A stretch of 47,408 nucleotides of DNA from Lentisphaeria bacterium UBA4640. Its GTDB lineage: Bacteria > Verrucomicrobiota > Lentisphaeria > Victivallales > UBA1829. The DNA lies in NCBI GenBank assembly GCA_002405835.1, contig DHMO01000001.1, positions 1 to 47,408 of the forward strand, written 5' to 3'. The translations under genes were made by a program, and so were the position numbers. Below the pieces are notes generated by a model that saw only the letters and a program-made list of their open reading frames with translations, did no database searches and was not told the DNA's origin. Below, in pieces: positions 8,686-17,796 of the stretch; position 1 is the first letter of the stretch; every line of letters starts with the position of its first letter.

Positions 8686-11208
8686 ATGGTTTCATTACAA
8701 AAATCCATCCGGAGTCTGTTCCTGGCAGCCGCTGCGCTCCCGAGCATGCTTCATGCGCAATCCGCACTTTCTGAACAGGCGGAAAATCTGCATCATGTAC
8801 AATTATGCAGGGCTTCACCTCAGGCACAAACACCCACCGGACGAATCACTTCGGACTCGCCCGCCATGCTTTTCACGGACGGTCAGGTGCTGAAATTCAA
8901 AACAGGGGGAAATACCCGGGCGCTTCAATTCAAAGTACTGGATTTCCACGACAAAACCGTCGATTCCGGAACCGTTGCAGACGACGGCTCCTTCACAGTC
9001 AAACCATTGCCGCGCGGATACTACCGGATGGAAGTGAGAGAAACGGGGGGAAACATCTCCGCAACCGGCGATTTCTCCATTCTTCCGGATCCCGCCGGAC
9101 GCAGACTGCGCGAGGATTCGCCGTATGCAATAGATGTCGCATCCAGCGTCATAGGGACCTCAAAAAATTATTTCCCCGGCGACCGGGAAAAATCGCTGCG
9201 TTACTTTGCTCATCTCGTAAATCTGCTCGGTGTAAACTATGCAAGAGAACGCTTTCACCATTCCGAGACGGAACCCGCTCCGGGGAAATTCAACTGGAAA
9301 TTCTTCGGAACCTCTCCGGAGTTCCTTCACAGAAACGGCATCCGCGTCAGCGCGGCAAACCATGGATTCGCGGTTTGGGCCCGAACGAAAAACCGGAAAG
9401 GGAGTCTGGCGAAAGACCTCATGACAGTCTATCAGTTCAGCAAAAAAGCGGCCGAGCAGTTTAAAGGGGAAATTCAGGCGTGGGAATGCTGGAATGAACC
9501 GGATCTGGCGTCATCCTGCGCAGATTCCGCATGGGAGTTCGCCGCAATGTCCAAAGCCGCATACCTGGGATTCAAAGACGGGAACCCCGGCGCAACTGTC
9601 ACCAACGGCTCTTTCTGTCTTCGCCCGAACAGCAATATTTTCGCAAAAAACGCAATGGACAACGATCTTGCCGAGTATTTCGACATCTTCAACTTCCATA
9701 TTTACGCGCCGATGCTCCGTTATGAGTCCGTACTTTCCGACTGGAAAAAAATTCTCCGTCAGCACGGAGCCTCAGACCGGGCAATCTGGATTACCGAAAA
9801 CGGAACCAATGCGGAAGGCGTTGCGAAAATCCCGACAAAATACAGGAGCAACATGGCGCTCTCTCCGGATCAAGAACTGCTCTGGGCGGAATTCATACCG
9901 AAATCACAGATCATTCTGCAAAATCTCGGAGTCTCACGCACATTCTTCTTTGTACTTCCTGCGATGAATGAGCGGGACGGCAAAAAGGACTGGGGACTGA
10001 TGCGCCGCGACCGCACGGCCAAACCCGGATTCGCCGCATTTGCAACACTCACCGACCAGCTGGGCAATGCGGAATGCCTCGGCGAAGCGGATTTCGGTCC
10101 AAAAATCCGCGCGTTCGTCTACGCAATGCCCGACGGTTCACAGACGCTTGCATTCTGGAGCAAATCGGAACTGGATACAAAAGCCGAATCTTCCGATGAC
10201 GGCTATTCCGTCAAAAAACTGTACACGGAAACCTTCTCCGTTCCCGCGCACAAAGATGCGGAGCTCATAAACATTTTCGGAACAGCGGTCAAAGTTCCGC
10301 GGAAAAACGGGAAACTGGAGCTCACAGCCACCCGCTATCCGGCATATCTGCGCGGTCTCGCCGGAATTTCCGTAAAACGAAAACCAGTACAGCCAGGCAA
10401 AACCGGAGTCCGGGAAAATGGAATCGACCGCTCTCTGGTTCTGCGCGTGCTCGGTGGGAAAGAGTTTCAGCTCAACGCCGGACGCGACCTCATGATTCTC
10501 CATGCCGACGGCAAAGAGCATAAGCTGAAAATGCAGCTGGCGAACTTCTCCGGAGAAACGAAGTCCGGCACAGTGACTCTGCAGGGGATGGAAGTCAAAG
10601 GACTTCCGCTTCACATCGAGCTCAAACCAATGGAAATCAGAGATTTTGAAGTGGTGATTCCCCCGCAGAAAACGAAACGTTGCGATCTGATTTTCGGCGG
10701 AGAATTCAACGGCCGCCCGATCAGCCGTCTTTCCATGCCGCTTCTCCAGATTGCGGAAACCCACGCTAAAGAGCTTCCAGGCTCCATGCTTCCGGCGCAA
10801 TGGATAAACAACTCCTCCGGAACAATGAAAGTTTCCAGAGATGAAAAAGAAAACGCAATCCGTGTGGATGTTGAATTTCCGCCAAACGTCGACCGCTGGG
10901 TCTATCCGGAACTCCCGCTCAGAAGCGTTCTTCCGGCAAATACATACGCAATCTCCTTCGATATGAAAATCGACCAGGACGAGAAGACTCCGGCGTCCGG
11001 CTACTTCATGCTGGCAAACAAAGACAAGTCGAAGAGAGACATTTTTCTGCCGCTGCGCGTCATTTCCCACGGCGACTGGAAGAACAACTTTTTCGAGCTG
11101 CAGCAAGGCACCCCGTCCGGAATCAGCAAAATCCGCATCGGGCTGAACCCCAAAGTCAATAAAGTGACCTACTGGATCCGGAACGTCCAGTTCCACATGC
11201 CGAAATAA
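8686..11208 (+). CDS. Secreted clan GH-A glycoside hydrolase (GH39/GH5-like)
   Basis: Predicted exported retaining glycosidase. Residues 1-25 form a signal peptide (MVSLQKSIRSLFLAAAALP, likely cleaved at LHA-QS). A short beta-rich N-terminal domain precedes a TIM barrel at about residues 140-460. The candidate acid/base is Glu271 in WECWNEPDL and the candidate nucleophile Glu371 in IWITENGTN; the 100-residue gap fits strands 4 and 7 of clan GH-A. About 350 C-terminal residues form beta-sandwich domains, probably carbohydrate-binding. The ribosome site GAGG lies 7 bases before the ATG, and the gene starts 16 bases after the pseudopilin. A terminator follows directly. The exact GH family and substrate cannot be assigned from sequence alone. 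Confidence 0.78.
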   Translation: MVSLQKSIRSLFLAAAALPSMLHAQSALSEQAENLHHVQLCRASPQAQTPTGRITSDSPAMLFTDGQVLKFKTGGNTRALQFKVLDFHDKTVDSGTVADDGSFTVKPLPRGYYRMEVRETGGNISATGDFSILPDPAGRRLREDSPYAIDVASSVIGTSKNYFPGDREKSLRYFAHLVNLLGVNYARERFHHSETEPAPGKFNWKFFGTSPEFLHRNGIRVSAANHGFAVWARTKNRKGSLAKDLMTVYQFSKKAAEQFKGEIQAWECWNEPDLASSCADSAWEFAAMSKAAYLGFKDGNPGATVTNGSFCLRPNSNIFAKNAMDNDLAEYFDIFNFHIYAPMLRYESVLSDWKKILRQHGASDRAIWITENGTNAEGVAKIPTKYRSNMALSPDQELLWAEFIPKSQIILQNLGVSRTFFFVLPAMNERDGKKDWGLMRRDRTAKPGFAAFATLTDQLGNAECLGEADFGPKIRAFVYAMPDGSQTLAFWSKSELDTKAESSDDGYSVKKLYTETFSVPAHKDAELINIFGTAVKVPRKNGKLELTATRYPAYLRGLAGISVKRKPVQPGKTGVRENGIDRSLVLRVLGGKEFQLNAGRDLMILHADGKEHKLKMQLANFSGETKSGTVTLQGMEVKGLPLHIELKPMEIRDFEVVIPPQKTKRCDLIFGGEFNGRPISRLSMPLLQIAETHAKELPGSMLPAQWINNSSGTMKVSRDEKENAIRVDVEFPPNVDRWVYPELPLRSVLPANTYAISFDMKIDQDEKTPASGYFMLANKDKSKRDIFLPLRVISHGDWKNNFFELQQGTPSGISKIRIGLNPKVNKVTYWIRNVQFHMPK

Positions 11209-11215
11209 CCGACAG

Positions 11216-11254
11216 TTCCGCCGTTTTCCCTGCGGAGACGGCGGAATTTTCTTT
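11216..11254 (+). terminator. Rho-independent terminator after the secreted hydrolase
   Basis: A perfect 9-base-pair stem pairs TTCCGCCGT (11216-11224) with ACGGCGGAA (11238-11246) around a 13-base loop, followed by TTTTCTTTT. It ends the GntR-pseudopilin-hydrolase operon just before the marC promoter. Confidence 0.85.
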
Positions 11255-11259
11255 TCCCC

Positions 11260-11288
11260 TTGACTTTTCGCGGAAACGGTGCTAACTT
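11260..11288 (+). promoter_or_regulatory. Putative sigma-70 promoter for marC-fucP
   Basis: TTGACT (11260-11265) and TAACTT (11283-11288) are separated by 17 bases, directly after the terminator and about 25 bases before marC. Confidence 0.55.
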
Positions 11289-11312
11289 GTCCGCAAACAT
11301 AAAGGAGGCTGT

Positions 11313-11909
11313 ATGGAAACCTTTTCCTCGATCCTGATTCTTTTTTTCCTCGTCATGGATCCGCTCGGAAACCTGCCGGTATTCATAACGACTTTGGAAA
11401 ACCTGCCGCCGAAACGATACGGCGCCGTTGTTCTCAGAGAATCGCTGATCGCTCTCGGAGTTCTGCTGCTGTTCTTCTTCTGCGGAGGAAAAATACTCGA
11501 ATTCTTCCACATCTCAAAAGCGTCGCTCGAGCTTTCAGGAGGAATCATTCTCTTCCTCATCGCAATCAAGCTTATCTTCTCGACGCCCGCCGAGCAGATG
11601 CAGAGACAAAACAATCCGGCGCATGAACCGTTCATCGTGCCGCTCGCGATTCCGCTGTTTGCGGGTCCGGGCTCCATGTCGACGGCTATTCTGCTCGGAG
11701 GAAAAAGCGGATCGCTCTTCGCCGAAGCCCTCGCGCTCATCTGCGCATGGAGCATCTGCACTCTGATCCTGCTCTCCGGGCGGTATGCGGGAAAATTTCT
11801 CGGAACAAAGGTTCTCGCGGCCATGGAATCCCTCATGGGGCTGCTCCTTACAACCATGGCGCTCGAAATGATCATTTCTGGAATCAAGCAGGCGTTTCAT
11901 TTAACATAA
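11313..11909 (+). CDS. MarC-family integral membrane protein
   Basis: Inner-membrane protein of the MarC/YhgN (UPF0056) family, whose function is not settled; an early link to multiple antibiotic resistance was not confirmed. The 198-residue sequence shows about six hydrophobic segments. It carries the conserved DPLGNLPVF near the N-terminus (second helix of the pattern) and AIPLFAGPGSMSTAIL in the middle, both typical of the family. A GGAGG ribosome site lies 6 bases before the ATG. It precedes the fucP-like gene by 13 bases and is probably co-transcribed with it, though no functional link is obvious. Confidence 0.88.
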   Translation: METFSSILILFFLVMDPLGNLPVFITTLENLPPKRYGAVVLRESLIALGVLLLFFFCGGKILEFFHISKASLELSGGIILFLIAIKLIFSTPAEQMQRQNNPAHEPFIVPLAIPLFAGPGSMSTAILLGGKSGSLFAEALALICAWSICTLILLSGRYAGKFLGTKVLAAMESLMGLLLTTMALEMIISGIKQAFHLT

Positions 11910-11922
11910 AGGGGGAAATCTT

Positions 11923-13224
11923 ATGAAAAAGACACCGCTGCTGCATGATGGAGGCAGAAGTTTCGTTCTGCCTTTCGTTCTTATCACTCTCTGTTTTGCA
12001 TTCTGGGGATTCGCGAACGACATCACCAATCCAATGGTCAAGGCGTTTTCAAAAATCTTCCGGATGAGCGTCTCCGACGGCACGCTCGTGCAGGTCGCTT
12101 TCTACGGCGGCTATTTCGCGATGGCCTTCCCGGCGGCAATGTTCATCCGGAAATATTCCTACAAGGCCGGAATTCTCTGCGGACTCGGACTTTATGCGTT
12201 CGGAGCACTCGCGTTCTTTCCCGCGAAACTGACCGGGAATTATTACGCATTCCTGCTCGCCTACTTCATTCTCACCTGCGGTCTTTCCTTTCTTGAAACA
12301 AGCGCAAATCCGTATATTCTCTCCATGGGACCGGAAGAAAGTTCCACTCGGAGACTCAACCTCGCACAGGCGTTCAATCCGCTCGGCTCGCTCTGCGGAA
12401 TGTATGTGGCGATGCACTTCATTCAGGCCCGCCTCAACCCCATGGGAACCGCAGAGCGCGCACAGCTTCCGGACGCAGAATTCGAGGCGCTCAAGGAGTC
12501 CGAACTGAGCACGCTTATTGCACCGTATCTGCTGATCGGGATCGTCATTTTCATACTCTTTGCAATCATTCTCGCCGCGCGGATGCCGCACCGGCAGGAT
12601 CAGGCGCACGAAGTTGATTTTCTGCCGACAGTGAAGCGGATTTTCTCCGTGAAAAAATATCGCGAAGGCGTGGTTGCGCAGTTCTTTTACATGGGCGCAC
12701 AGATCATGTGCTGGACATTCATCATTCAATACGGAACCCGCATTTTCGTCGCGCAGGGAATGGAGGAGAAAACGGCGGAGGTGCTGTCGCAGGAATACAA
12801 CATCGCCGCAATGATTCTCTTCTGTGTCAGCCGCTTCATCTGCACATTCCTGCTGCGGTACTTCAAACCCGGGATGCTGCTGACCGTGCTGGCGGCGGCC
12901 GGAGGATTCTTCATGCTCGGAGTCATCGGATTCCAGGATATCCGCGGACTCTGCTGTCTTGTGGCGGTTTCGGCGTGCATGTCGCTGATGTTCCCGACCA
13001 TTTACGGAATCGCTCTTGAAGGCATGGGCGACGATGCGAAATTCGGGGCGGCTGGACTCATCATGGCAATTCTCGGAGGTTCGGTTCTGCCTCCGCTTCA
13101 GGCGGCAGTCATTGACCTGGAACGCGTCTGCGGACTGCCGGCGGAAAATGTTTCGTTCATTCTTCCGCTCATCTGTTTCCTTGTCGTCATGGGATACGGC
13201 TGGAGAACGAGAAAACTTGTTTAA
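11923..13224 (+). CDS. fucP: MFS sugar:proton symporter, FucP family
   Basis: Twelve-helix major facilitator transporter of the FHS/FucP subfamily, which couples proton entry to uptake of L-fucose or related sugars such as glucose/galactose. The family region FAFWGFANDITNPMVKAF in helix 1 carries the Asp and Asn that are important in E. coli FucP, and LSFLETSANPYI in helix 4 carries the conserved Glu and Asn-Pro. The 433-residue length is standard. AGGGGG precedes the ATG. An alpha-L-fucosidase gene 9 kb away in the window makes fucose a reasonable substrate, but glucose/galactose members of the same subfamily cannot be excluded. Confidence 0.82.
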   Translation: MKKTPLLHDGGRSFVLPFVLITLCFAFWGFANDITNPMVKAFSKIFRMSVSDGTLVQVAFYGGYFAMAFPAAMFIRKYSYKAGILCGLGLYAFGALAFFPAKLTGNYYAFLLAYFILTCGLSFLETSANPYILSMGPEESSTRRLNLAQAFNPLGSLCGMYVAMHFIQARLNPMGTAERAQLPDAEFEALKESELSTLIAPYLLIGIVIFILFAIILAARMPHRQDQAHEVDFLPTVKRIFSVKKYREGVVAQFFYMGAQIMCWTFIIQYGTRIFVAQGMEEKTAEVLSQEYNIAAMILFCVSRFICTFLLRYFKPGMLLTVLAAAGGFFMLGVIGFQDIRGLCCLVAVSACMSLMFPTIYGIALEGMGDDAKFGAAGLIMAILGGSVLPPLQAAVIDLERVCGLPAENVSFILPLICFLVVMGYGWRTRKLV

Positions 13225-13229
13225 CGCAA

Positions 13230-13254
13230 TCCGGGGAGCAGGTTTCTCCCCGGA
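13230..13254. terminator. Terminator hairpin between fucP and the mutarotase gene
   Basis: A perfect 9-base-pair stem (TCCGGGGAG, 13230-13238, with CTCCCCGGA, 13246-13254) has a 7-base loop. It lies between two convergent genes and could serve both. A T-run (13264-13268) follows on the plus strand after a short spacer, so it is a less classical terminator. Confidence 0.65.
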
Positions 13255-13267
13255 CCGCAATGTGTTT

Positions 13268-14083
13268 TTACTTCAGACCGATAACGGCTTTCAGCGTATG
13301 CTTCTCGCCGGGTTTGAGAATCTGGAAGTCGTTGCCGCAGTTTGCGGTTTCAACGCAGACCATTCCGTGGAACTCATCGTCGCCGAAGTCGGGCATGTTG
13401 TGCGACTTGGCAATCCAGGGATTCCAGACAACCGTTGAGCTGGATCCGCCCTTCGCGACACAAATTTTTCTGGCAAATTTCGGATCGTCGATCACGCATT
13501 CCGCCTGAGTGCTGTCGTAGATGCGGTCGGTTTCGGCGTTGAAACGGATTGCGCCTTCCTGAATATGACGCGTTCCGTTCAGCGTATCGAGGAACTCCGC
13601 ACCCTCAAGTCCGGTTACAGCGACGTCTCCGATTTCGGAGATTGCGAAATAGCTGTGCAGAGCATTTGTCAGCCGGAACTCCTCTTTGCCGAGATTTGTC
13701 GTCGTCAGTTCAAGCGTCAGTGTCCTGCCGACCGTGATTTTCATTTCCGCGACCAGGTTTTCATACGCAAACGCTTCGAACTCAACGGTTGTCTTGTCCG
13801 CATCGGAAACGCTGCCTTTGAGAGCCCACTCGGTAATGCGGGCAACGCCGTGCGGTGGCTGCTGCGCCTTTCCGAACCACGGCCAGCAGACCGGAATACC
13901 GCCGCGGATCGGCTTGCCGTTCTCGTGCCACGTCTCTTTGGAGAGCCAGAGAACTTCGCGCTCGCCGGCGGGTTTGTAGGAGAGCACATGCGCTCCGAGA
14001 AGAGCAATCATCGCCTCCGCCGCATTGTTTTTAATCTTCAGAACGGGAAGTCCGTTCCATTTTTCCATTGTCAAATCCGACAT
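13268..14083 (-). CDS. D-hexose-6-phosphate mutarotase (YeaD-like)
   Basis: Cytoplasmic aldose 1-epimerase-fold enzyme that interconverts the anomers of glucose-6-phosphate and related hexose phosphates. RGGIPVCWPWFGK, then HGVARITEWAL with the first catalytic His, ALHSYFAIS with the second His, and GMVCVETANCGNDF carrying the probable general-base Glu are all in the order known for the YeaD family. The 271-residue length fits. A strong AAGGAGG ribosome site lies before the ATG. It is divergent from metH and convergent with fucP. The family call is firm; the substrate is inferred from family members. Confidence 0.88.
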   Translation of the reverse strand: MSDLTMEKWNGLPVLKIKNNAAEAMIALLGAHVLSYKPAGEREVLWLSKETWHENGKPIRGGIPVCWPWFGKAQQPPHGVARITEWALKGSVSDADKTTVEFEAFAYENLVAEMKITVGRTLTLELTTTNLGKEEFRLTNALHSYFAISEIGDVAVTGLEGAEFLDTLNGTRHIQEGAIRFNAETDRIYDSTQAECVIDDPKFARKICVAKGGSSSTVVWNPWIAKSHNMPDFGDDEFHGMVCVETANCGNDFQILKPGEKHTLKAVIGLK

Positions 14084-14101
14084 AAAATCCTCCTTCTTTC
14101 C

Positions 14102-14130
14102 TTGAAAAAGTGTCTATGAGGGAATATAGT
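14102..14130 (+). promoter_or_regulatory. metH: Putative sigma-70 promoter for metH
   Basis: TTGAAA (14102-14107) and TATAGT (14125-14130) are separated by exactly 17 bases, 38 bases before the metH ATG. The leader is too short for a cobalamin riboswitch, and none was seen. Confidence 0.68.
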
Positions 14131-14151
14131 AGCGTTCCGCGCATTTTAAAA
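14123..14151 (-). promoter_or_regulatory. Possible promoter for the mutarotase gene, overlapping the metH promoter
   Basis: On the minus strand TTTTAA (14151-14146) and TATATT (14128-14123) are separated by 17 bases. The -10 shares bases with the metH -10, so the divergent promoters may compete. The -35 match is weak. Confidence 0.35.
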
Positions 14152-14167
14152 TGAAAAGGTGAAAGAT

Positions 14168-17100
14168 ATGTCAAAAAAAATTGAGTTTCTGAAGTCTCAG
14201 CTTCAGAAACGCATTCTTGTGCTCGACGGCGCCATGGGAACCATGCTTCAGGCGCAGGGACTGAAGGAATCCGATTTCAACGCCGGCCCCTTTGCAAATC
14301 ATCCGAAACCGCTCATCGGCGACAACGATGTGCTCTGCATCACCCGTCCCGACGCCGTCAAAGCGGTCCACAATGCATATCTCGAAGCCGGCGCGGACAT
14401 CATCGAAACCAACACCTTCAACTCGAACGCCGTCTCGCAGGCGGATTACGGACTCGAAGACCGCGTCTATGACCTCGCATTCGCCGGAGCCAAAGTCGCG
14501 CGGGAAGCTGCCGACGCCATGACCGCACGCACACCGGAAAAGCCCCGTTTCGTCGCGGGAAGCATGGGACCGACCGGACGCACCGCCTCCATGTCCCCGT
14601 CCGTCGACGACCCCGCCGCGCGAAACATCACCTTTGACGAACTCGCCGCAACCTATCAGGTGCAGGCGGAAGCGCTGATCGACGGAGGAGCCGACATTCT
14701 GCTCGTCGAAACAATCTTTGACACGCTCAACGCAAAAGCGGCAGTCTACGCAATCGGCAACGCCATGCGGACACGCAGCATCCGAATCCCCGTCATGCTC
14801 TCGGCAACGCTCAGCGACGCCAGCGGACGAATGCTCGCCGGACAGTGCGCGGAAGCCTTTCTCATCTCCATGCTTCACACCGAAGAGCTTCTCACGGTCG
14901 GCTTCAACTGCGCACTTGGCGCAGAGGAGATGCACCCGCACCTCGCCGAACTCGCGGCAAAAGCGCCGTGTCTCGTCAGCGCACACCCGAACGCCGGACT
15001 GCCCGACATTTTCGGCAAATACGAGCAGACGCCCGATCAGATGGCGGCGATCATCCGCAGATTCGCCGAAGAGGGACTCCTGAACATCGTCGGCGGATGC
15101 TGCGGAACCACTCCCGCGCACATCGGGGCAATCGCCAAAGCCGTGGAGGGAATCGCGCCGCGCATGCCGCCGCAGGTCAAGCCGTACCTGCGGCTCTCCG
15201 GACTCGATCCGTTCATCGCGTCGCCCGACAAGAACTTCATCAACGTCGGCGAACGCACCAACGTTGCCGGCTCGCGCAAATTTCTGAATCTCATCAAAGC
15301 GGACGATATGCACGCGGCAATGTCCGTGGCACTCCACCAGATCGAAAACGGAGCGTCCATCATCGACATCAACATGGACGACGCCATGCTCGATTCCCCC
15401 GCCGCGATGAAACGTTTTCTGCTTTATCTCGCCTCCGAACCGGAAATTTCGCGCGTGCCGATCATGGTCGACTCCTCCAACTGGGAGGTCGTCAAAACCG
15501 CGCTCCGCTGCATTCAGGGCAAAAGCATCGTCAATTCCATCAGCCTCAAGGAAGGCGAAGAAAAGTTTCTCGAAAAAGCGCGGGAAATCCGGCGTCTCGG
15601 CGCGGCAATTCTCGTCATGGCATTCGATGAAAAGGGTCAGGCGGACACGCTGGAACGCCGAATCCAAGTCTGCGAGCGTTCCTACAAACTTCTGACCGAA
15701 CAGGCTGGCGTCGCGCCCGAAGACATCGTGTTCGACCCGAATATTTTCGCCGTCGCAACCGGCATGAAGGAACACGACAACTACGCCATTGATTTCATTG
15801 AAGCGGTCCGCTACATTCACACGCACATGCCGCTCTGCGGAATCAGCGGAGGCGTCAGCAACGTTTCGTTCTCCTTCCGCGGCAACGACACGGTCCGCGG
15901 CGCCATCCACACGGTGTTCCTCAAGCACGCAATCGACGCAGGAATGACCATGGGCATCGTCAACGCCGCCCAGCTCGGAGTCTACGAAGACCTTGATCCG
16001 GAACTGCGCAAAGCGGCGGAAGCGGTTGTGCTCAACACAGATCCCGGCGCGGCGGAAAAGATGATCGAAATCGCATCCGGAATCAAAACCGAAACGAAAA
16101 AAACAGCGGCCGCCGACCAGTGGCGTTCCGAGCCGCTCGCAGAACGCATCGCCCGCTCGCTCGTCAAGGGCGACGATTCCTATGTCGCGGAAGATATGGC
16201 GGAAGCGCTCAAGACATACCCATCGCCGATGAAAATCGTTGAAGGCCCCCTCATGGACGGCATGGGACGCGTCGGCGAACTGTTCTCCTCCGGGCGCATG
16301 TTCCTTCCGCAGGTGGTGAAAAGCGCGCGCGTGATGAAACGCTCCGTCGCCGAACTCATGCCCGCGATCGAAGCGCTCAAAGAGAGCGGCGAAGGCGGAA
16401 AATCCTGCAAAGTCGTCATCGCAACCGTCAAGGGCGATGTGCACGACATCGGCAAAAACATCGTCTCCGTGGTTCTCCAGTGCAACAACTGCACCGTCGT
16501 CGACCTCGGTGTCATGGTTCCGGCAAAAACAATTGTCGATGCGGCAGTTGAAAACGACGCCGACGTCATCGGACTCAGCGGACTCATCACGCCCTCTCTG
16601 GAGGAGATGGTGAACGTCGTCGGCGAACTTGAACGGCGCGGGCTCAAAATTCCCGTCCTTCTCGGCGGAGCGGCAACTTCCAAGCTCCACACGGCGCTCA
16701 AGATTCAGCCGTTCTACTCGGCACCCGTAATCTACACGCACGACGCCTCCGCATCGGTTCCTGTCGTCGCGAATCTGATGAATCCCGAAAAACGCGGTCC
16801 CTTCCTCGAACGTCTCAAACAGGAATACGCCGCACTCACCGACGCCGTGGAGCAGAAACAGGACGCGTATCTTCCCTACTCCGAAGCGCGCGCGAAAGCG
16901 GAGAAACACGGGCACGCCGCACCCGCGCCGGAACAGCCCGGGACACACCGCTTCCCCCTCACGCTTCCCGACCTGGAAGAGTATATCGACTGGGACGGCT
17001 TTGTCCGTTCGTGGGATATGCCGCTGCGCGGCTGCTGTTCCGCCGATCTTGTCCGCGAAGCAAAGGATCTGCTCGCCTCCGTTCCGCTCCGTGCGAAGTG

Positions 17101-17725
17101 CATCTGCGGAGTTTTTCCCGCGCATGCGGATACCGATGCAATCTACATTCAGGATGTTGAAATTCCGACTCTGCGCCAGCAGAACACGAAGTCGAAATAT
17201 CTGGCGCTTGCAGATTTCGTCGCGGAGAAGGATGATTATGTCGGCATGTTCGCCGTTTCCGTATTCGGAGCGGAAGAACGCGCGGCGGCGTTCAAGGCGG
17301 AGGGCGACGACTATTCCGCAATTCTGCTGAAGACCGTTGCGAACCGTGTTGCGGAAGCCGCGGCGGAGGTGATACACCTGCGGATGCGCCGTGAAATCTG
17401 GGGATTCGAGACGGGCAAACCGCTTCCGGTCGCTGAACTCCTGCGCAACCGATATACGGGAATCCGTCCGGCTCCGGGCTACCCCACCCTTCCCGATCAT
17501 TCGCTCAAGCGCGAGATTTTCGGTCTGCTGAATGCGGAAAAGGAGCTTGGAACCGCATTGACGGATTCATTCATGATGGTTCCGCAGGCATCCGTCTGCG
17601 CGCTTGTCCTGGCAAATGCGGAATCCTCCTACTTTGCCGTCGGAAACGTTCAGGAAGATCAGCTGCTTCCGTACGCGGAACGGCGCGGCTTCGAACCGGA
17701 CGTCATGCGGAAGCTCATCTCCTGA
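14168..17725 (+). CDS. metH: Cobalamin-dependent methionine synthase MetH
   Basis: Transfers a methyl group from 5-methyltetrahydrofolate via cobalamin to homocysteine. All four modules are present. The homocysteine domain has zinc ligands Cys248 (GFNCALG) and Cys311-Cys312 (GGCCGTT). The pterin domain starts near residue 345 (FINVGERTNVAGSRKF). The cobalamin cap and binding domain has His759 in GDVHDIGKNIV, the lower axial ligand, with SGLITPSLEEM and GGAATS downstream. The SAM reactivation domain covers about residues 900-1185 (RPAPGYPTLPDH). The ATG at 14168 is chosen over a GTG 9 bases upstream because AAGGTGA is spaced for it. The length (1185) is near that of E. coli MetH. A 14-base-pair hairpin follows the gene. 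Confidence 0.97.
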   Translation: MSKKIEFLKSQLQKRILVLDGAMGTMLQAQGLKESDFNAGPFANHPKPLIGDNDVLCITRPDAVKAVHNAYLEAGADIIETNTFNSNAVSQADYGLEDRVYDLAFAGAKVAREAADAMTARTPEKPRFVAGSMGPTGRTASMSPSVDDPAARNITFDELAATYQVQAEALIDGGADILLVETIFDTLNAKAAVYAIGNAMRTRSIRIPVMLSATLSDASGRMLAGQCAEAFLISMLHTEELLTVGFNCALGAEEMHPHLAELAAKAPCLVSAHPNAGLPDIFGKYEQTPDQMAAIIRRFAEEGLLNIVGGCCGTTPAHIGAIAKAVEGIAPRMPPQVKPYLRLSGLDPFIASPDKNFINVGERTNVAGSRKFLNLIKADDMHAAMSVALHQIENGASIIDINMDDAMLDSPAAMKRFLLYLASEPEISRVPIMVDSSNWEVVKTALRCIQGKSIVNSISLKEGEEKFLEKAREIRRLGAAILVMAFDEKGQADTLERRIQVCERSYKLLTEQAGVAPEDIVFDPNIFAVATGMKEHDNYAIDFIEAVRYIHTHMPLCGISGGVSNVSFSFRGNDTVRGAIHTVFLKHAIDAGMTMGIVNAAQLGVYEDLDPELRKAAEAVVLNTDPGAAEKMIEIASGIKTETKKTAAADQWRSEPLAERIARSLVKGDDSYVAEDMAEALKTYPSPMKIVEGPLMDGMGRVGELFSSGRMFLPQVVKSARVMKRSVAELMPAIEALKESGEGGKSCKVVIATVKGDVHDIGKNIVSVVLQCNNCTVVDLGVMVPAKTIVDAAVENDADVIGLSGLITPSLEEMVNVVGELERRGLKIPVLLGGAATSKLHTALKIQPFYSAPVIYTHDASASVPVVANLMNPEKRGPFLERLKQEYAALTDAVEQKQDAYLPYSEARAKAEKHGHAAPAPEQPGTHRFPLTLPDLEEYIDWDGFVRSWDMPLRGCCSADLVREAKDLLASVPLRAKCICGVFPAHADTDAIYIQDVEIPTLRQQNTKSKYLALADFVAEKDDYVGMFAVSVFGAEERAAAFKAEGDDYSAILLKTVANRVAEAAAEVIHLRMRREIWGFETGKPLPVAELLRNRYTGIRPAPGYPTLPDHSLKREIFGLLNAEKELGTALTDSFMMVPQASVCALVLANAESSYFAVGNVQEDQLLPYAERRGFEPDVMRKLIS

Positions 17726-17742
17726 CGCCCCCCCGCAGCAAA

Positions 17743-17779
17743 CGGCTGGAGACATTTTCACAGAGAATGTCTCCAGCCG
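17743..17779. terminator. Bidirectional terminator hairpin between metH and the glycan operon
   Basis: A perfect 14-base-pair stem (17743-17756 with 17766-17779) encloses a 9-base loop between the convergent metH and GH42-like genes. A T-run (17792-17797) lies 12 bases further on the plus strand. The stem is strong, but the T-tract is not adjacent, so termination could need extra factors. Confidence 0.7.
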
Positions 17780-17796
17780 CCTCATTATCCGTTTTT

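Noticed and set aside
14084..14167. A cobalamin riboswitch before metH
   Set aside because: The gap to the mutarotase gene is only 84 bases and holds two promoters. There is no room for the B12 aptamer, and no B12-box sequence was seen.
14171..17500. Open frame of over 1100 codons on the minus strand opposite metH
   Set aside because: It is the mirror of the metH codon pattern in GC-rich DNA, has no ribosome site, and reads as low-complexity sequence. The plus-strand metH is unmistakable.
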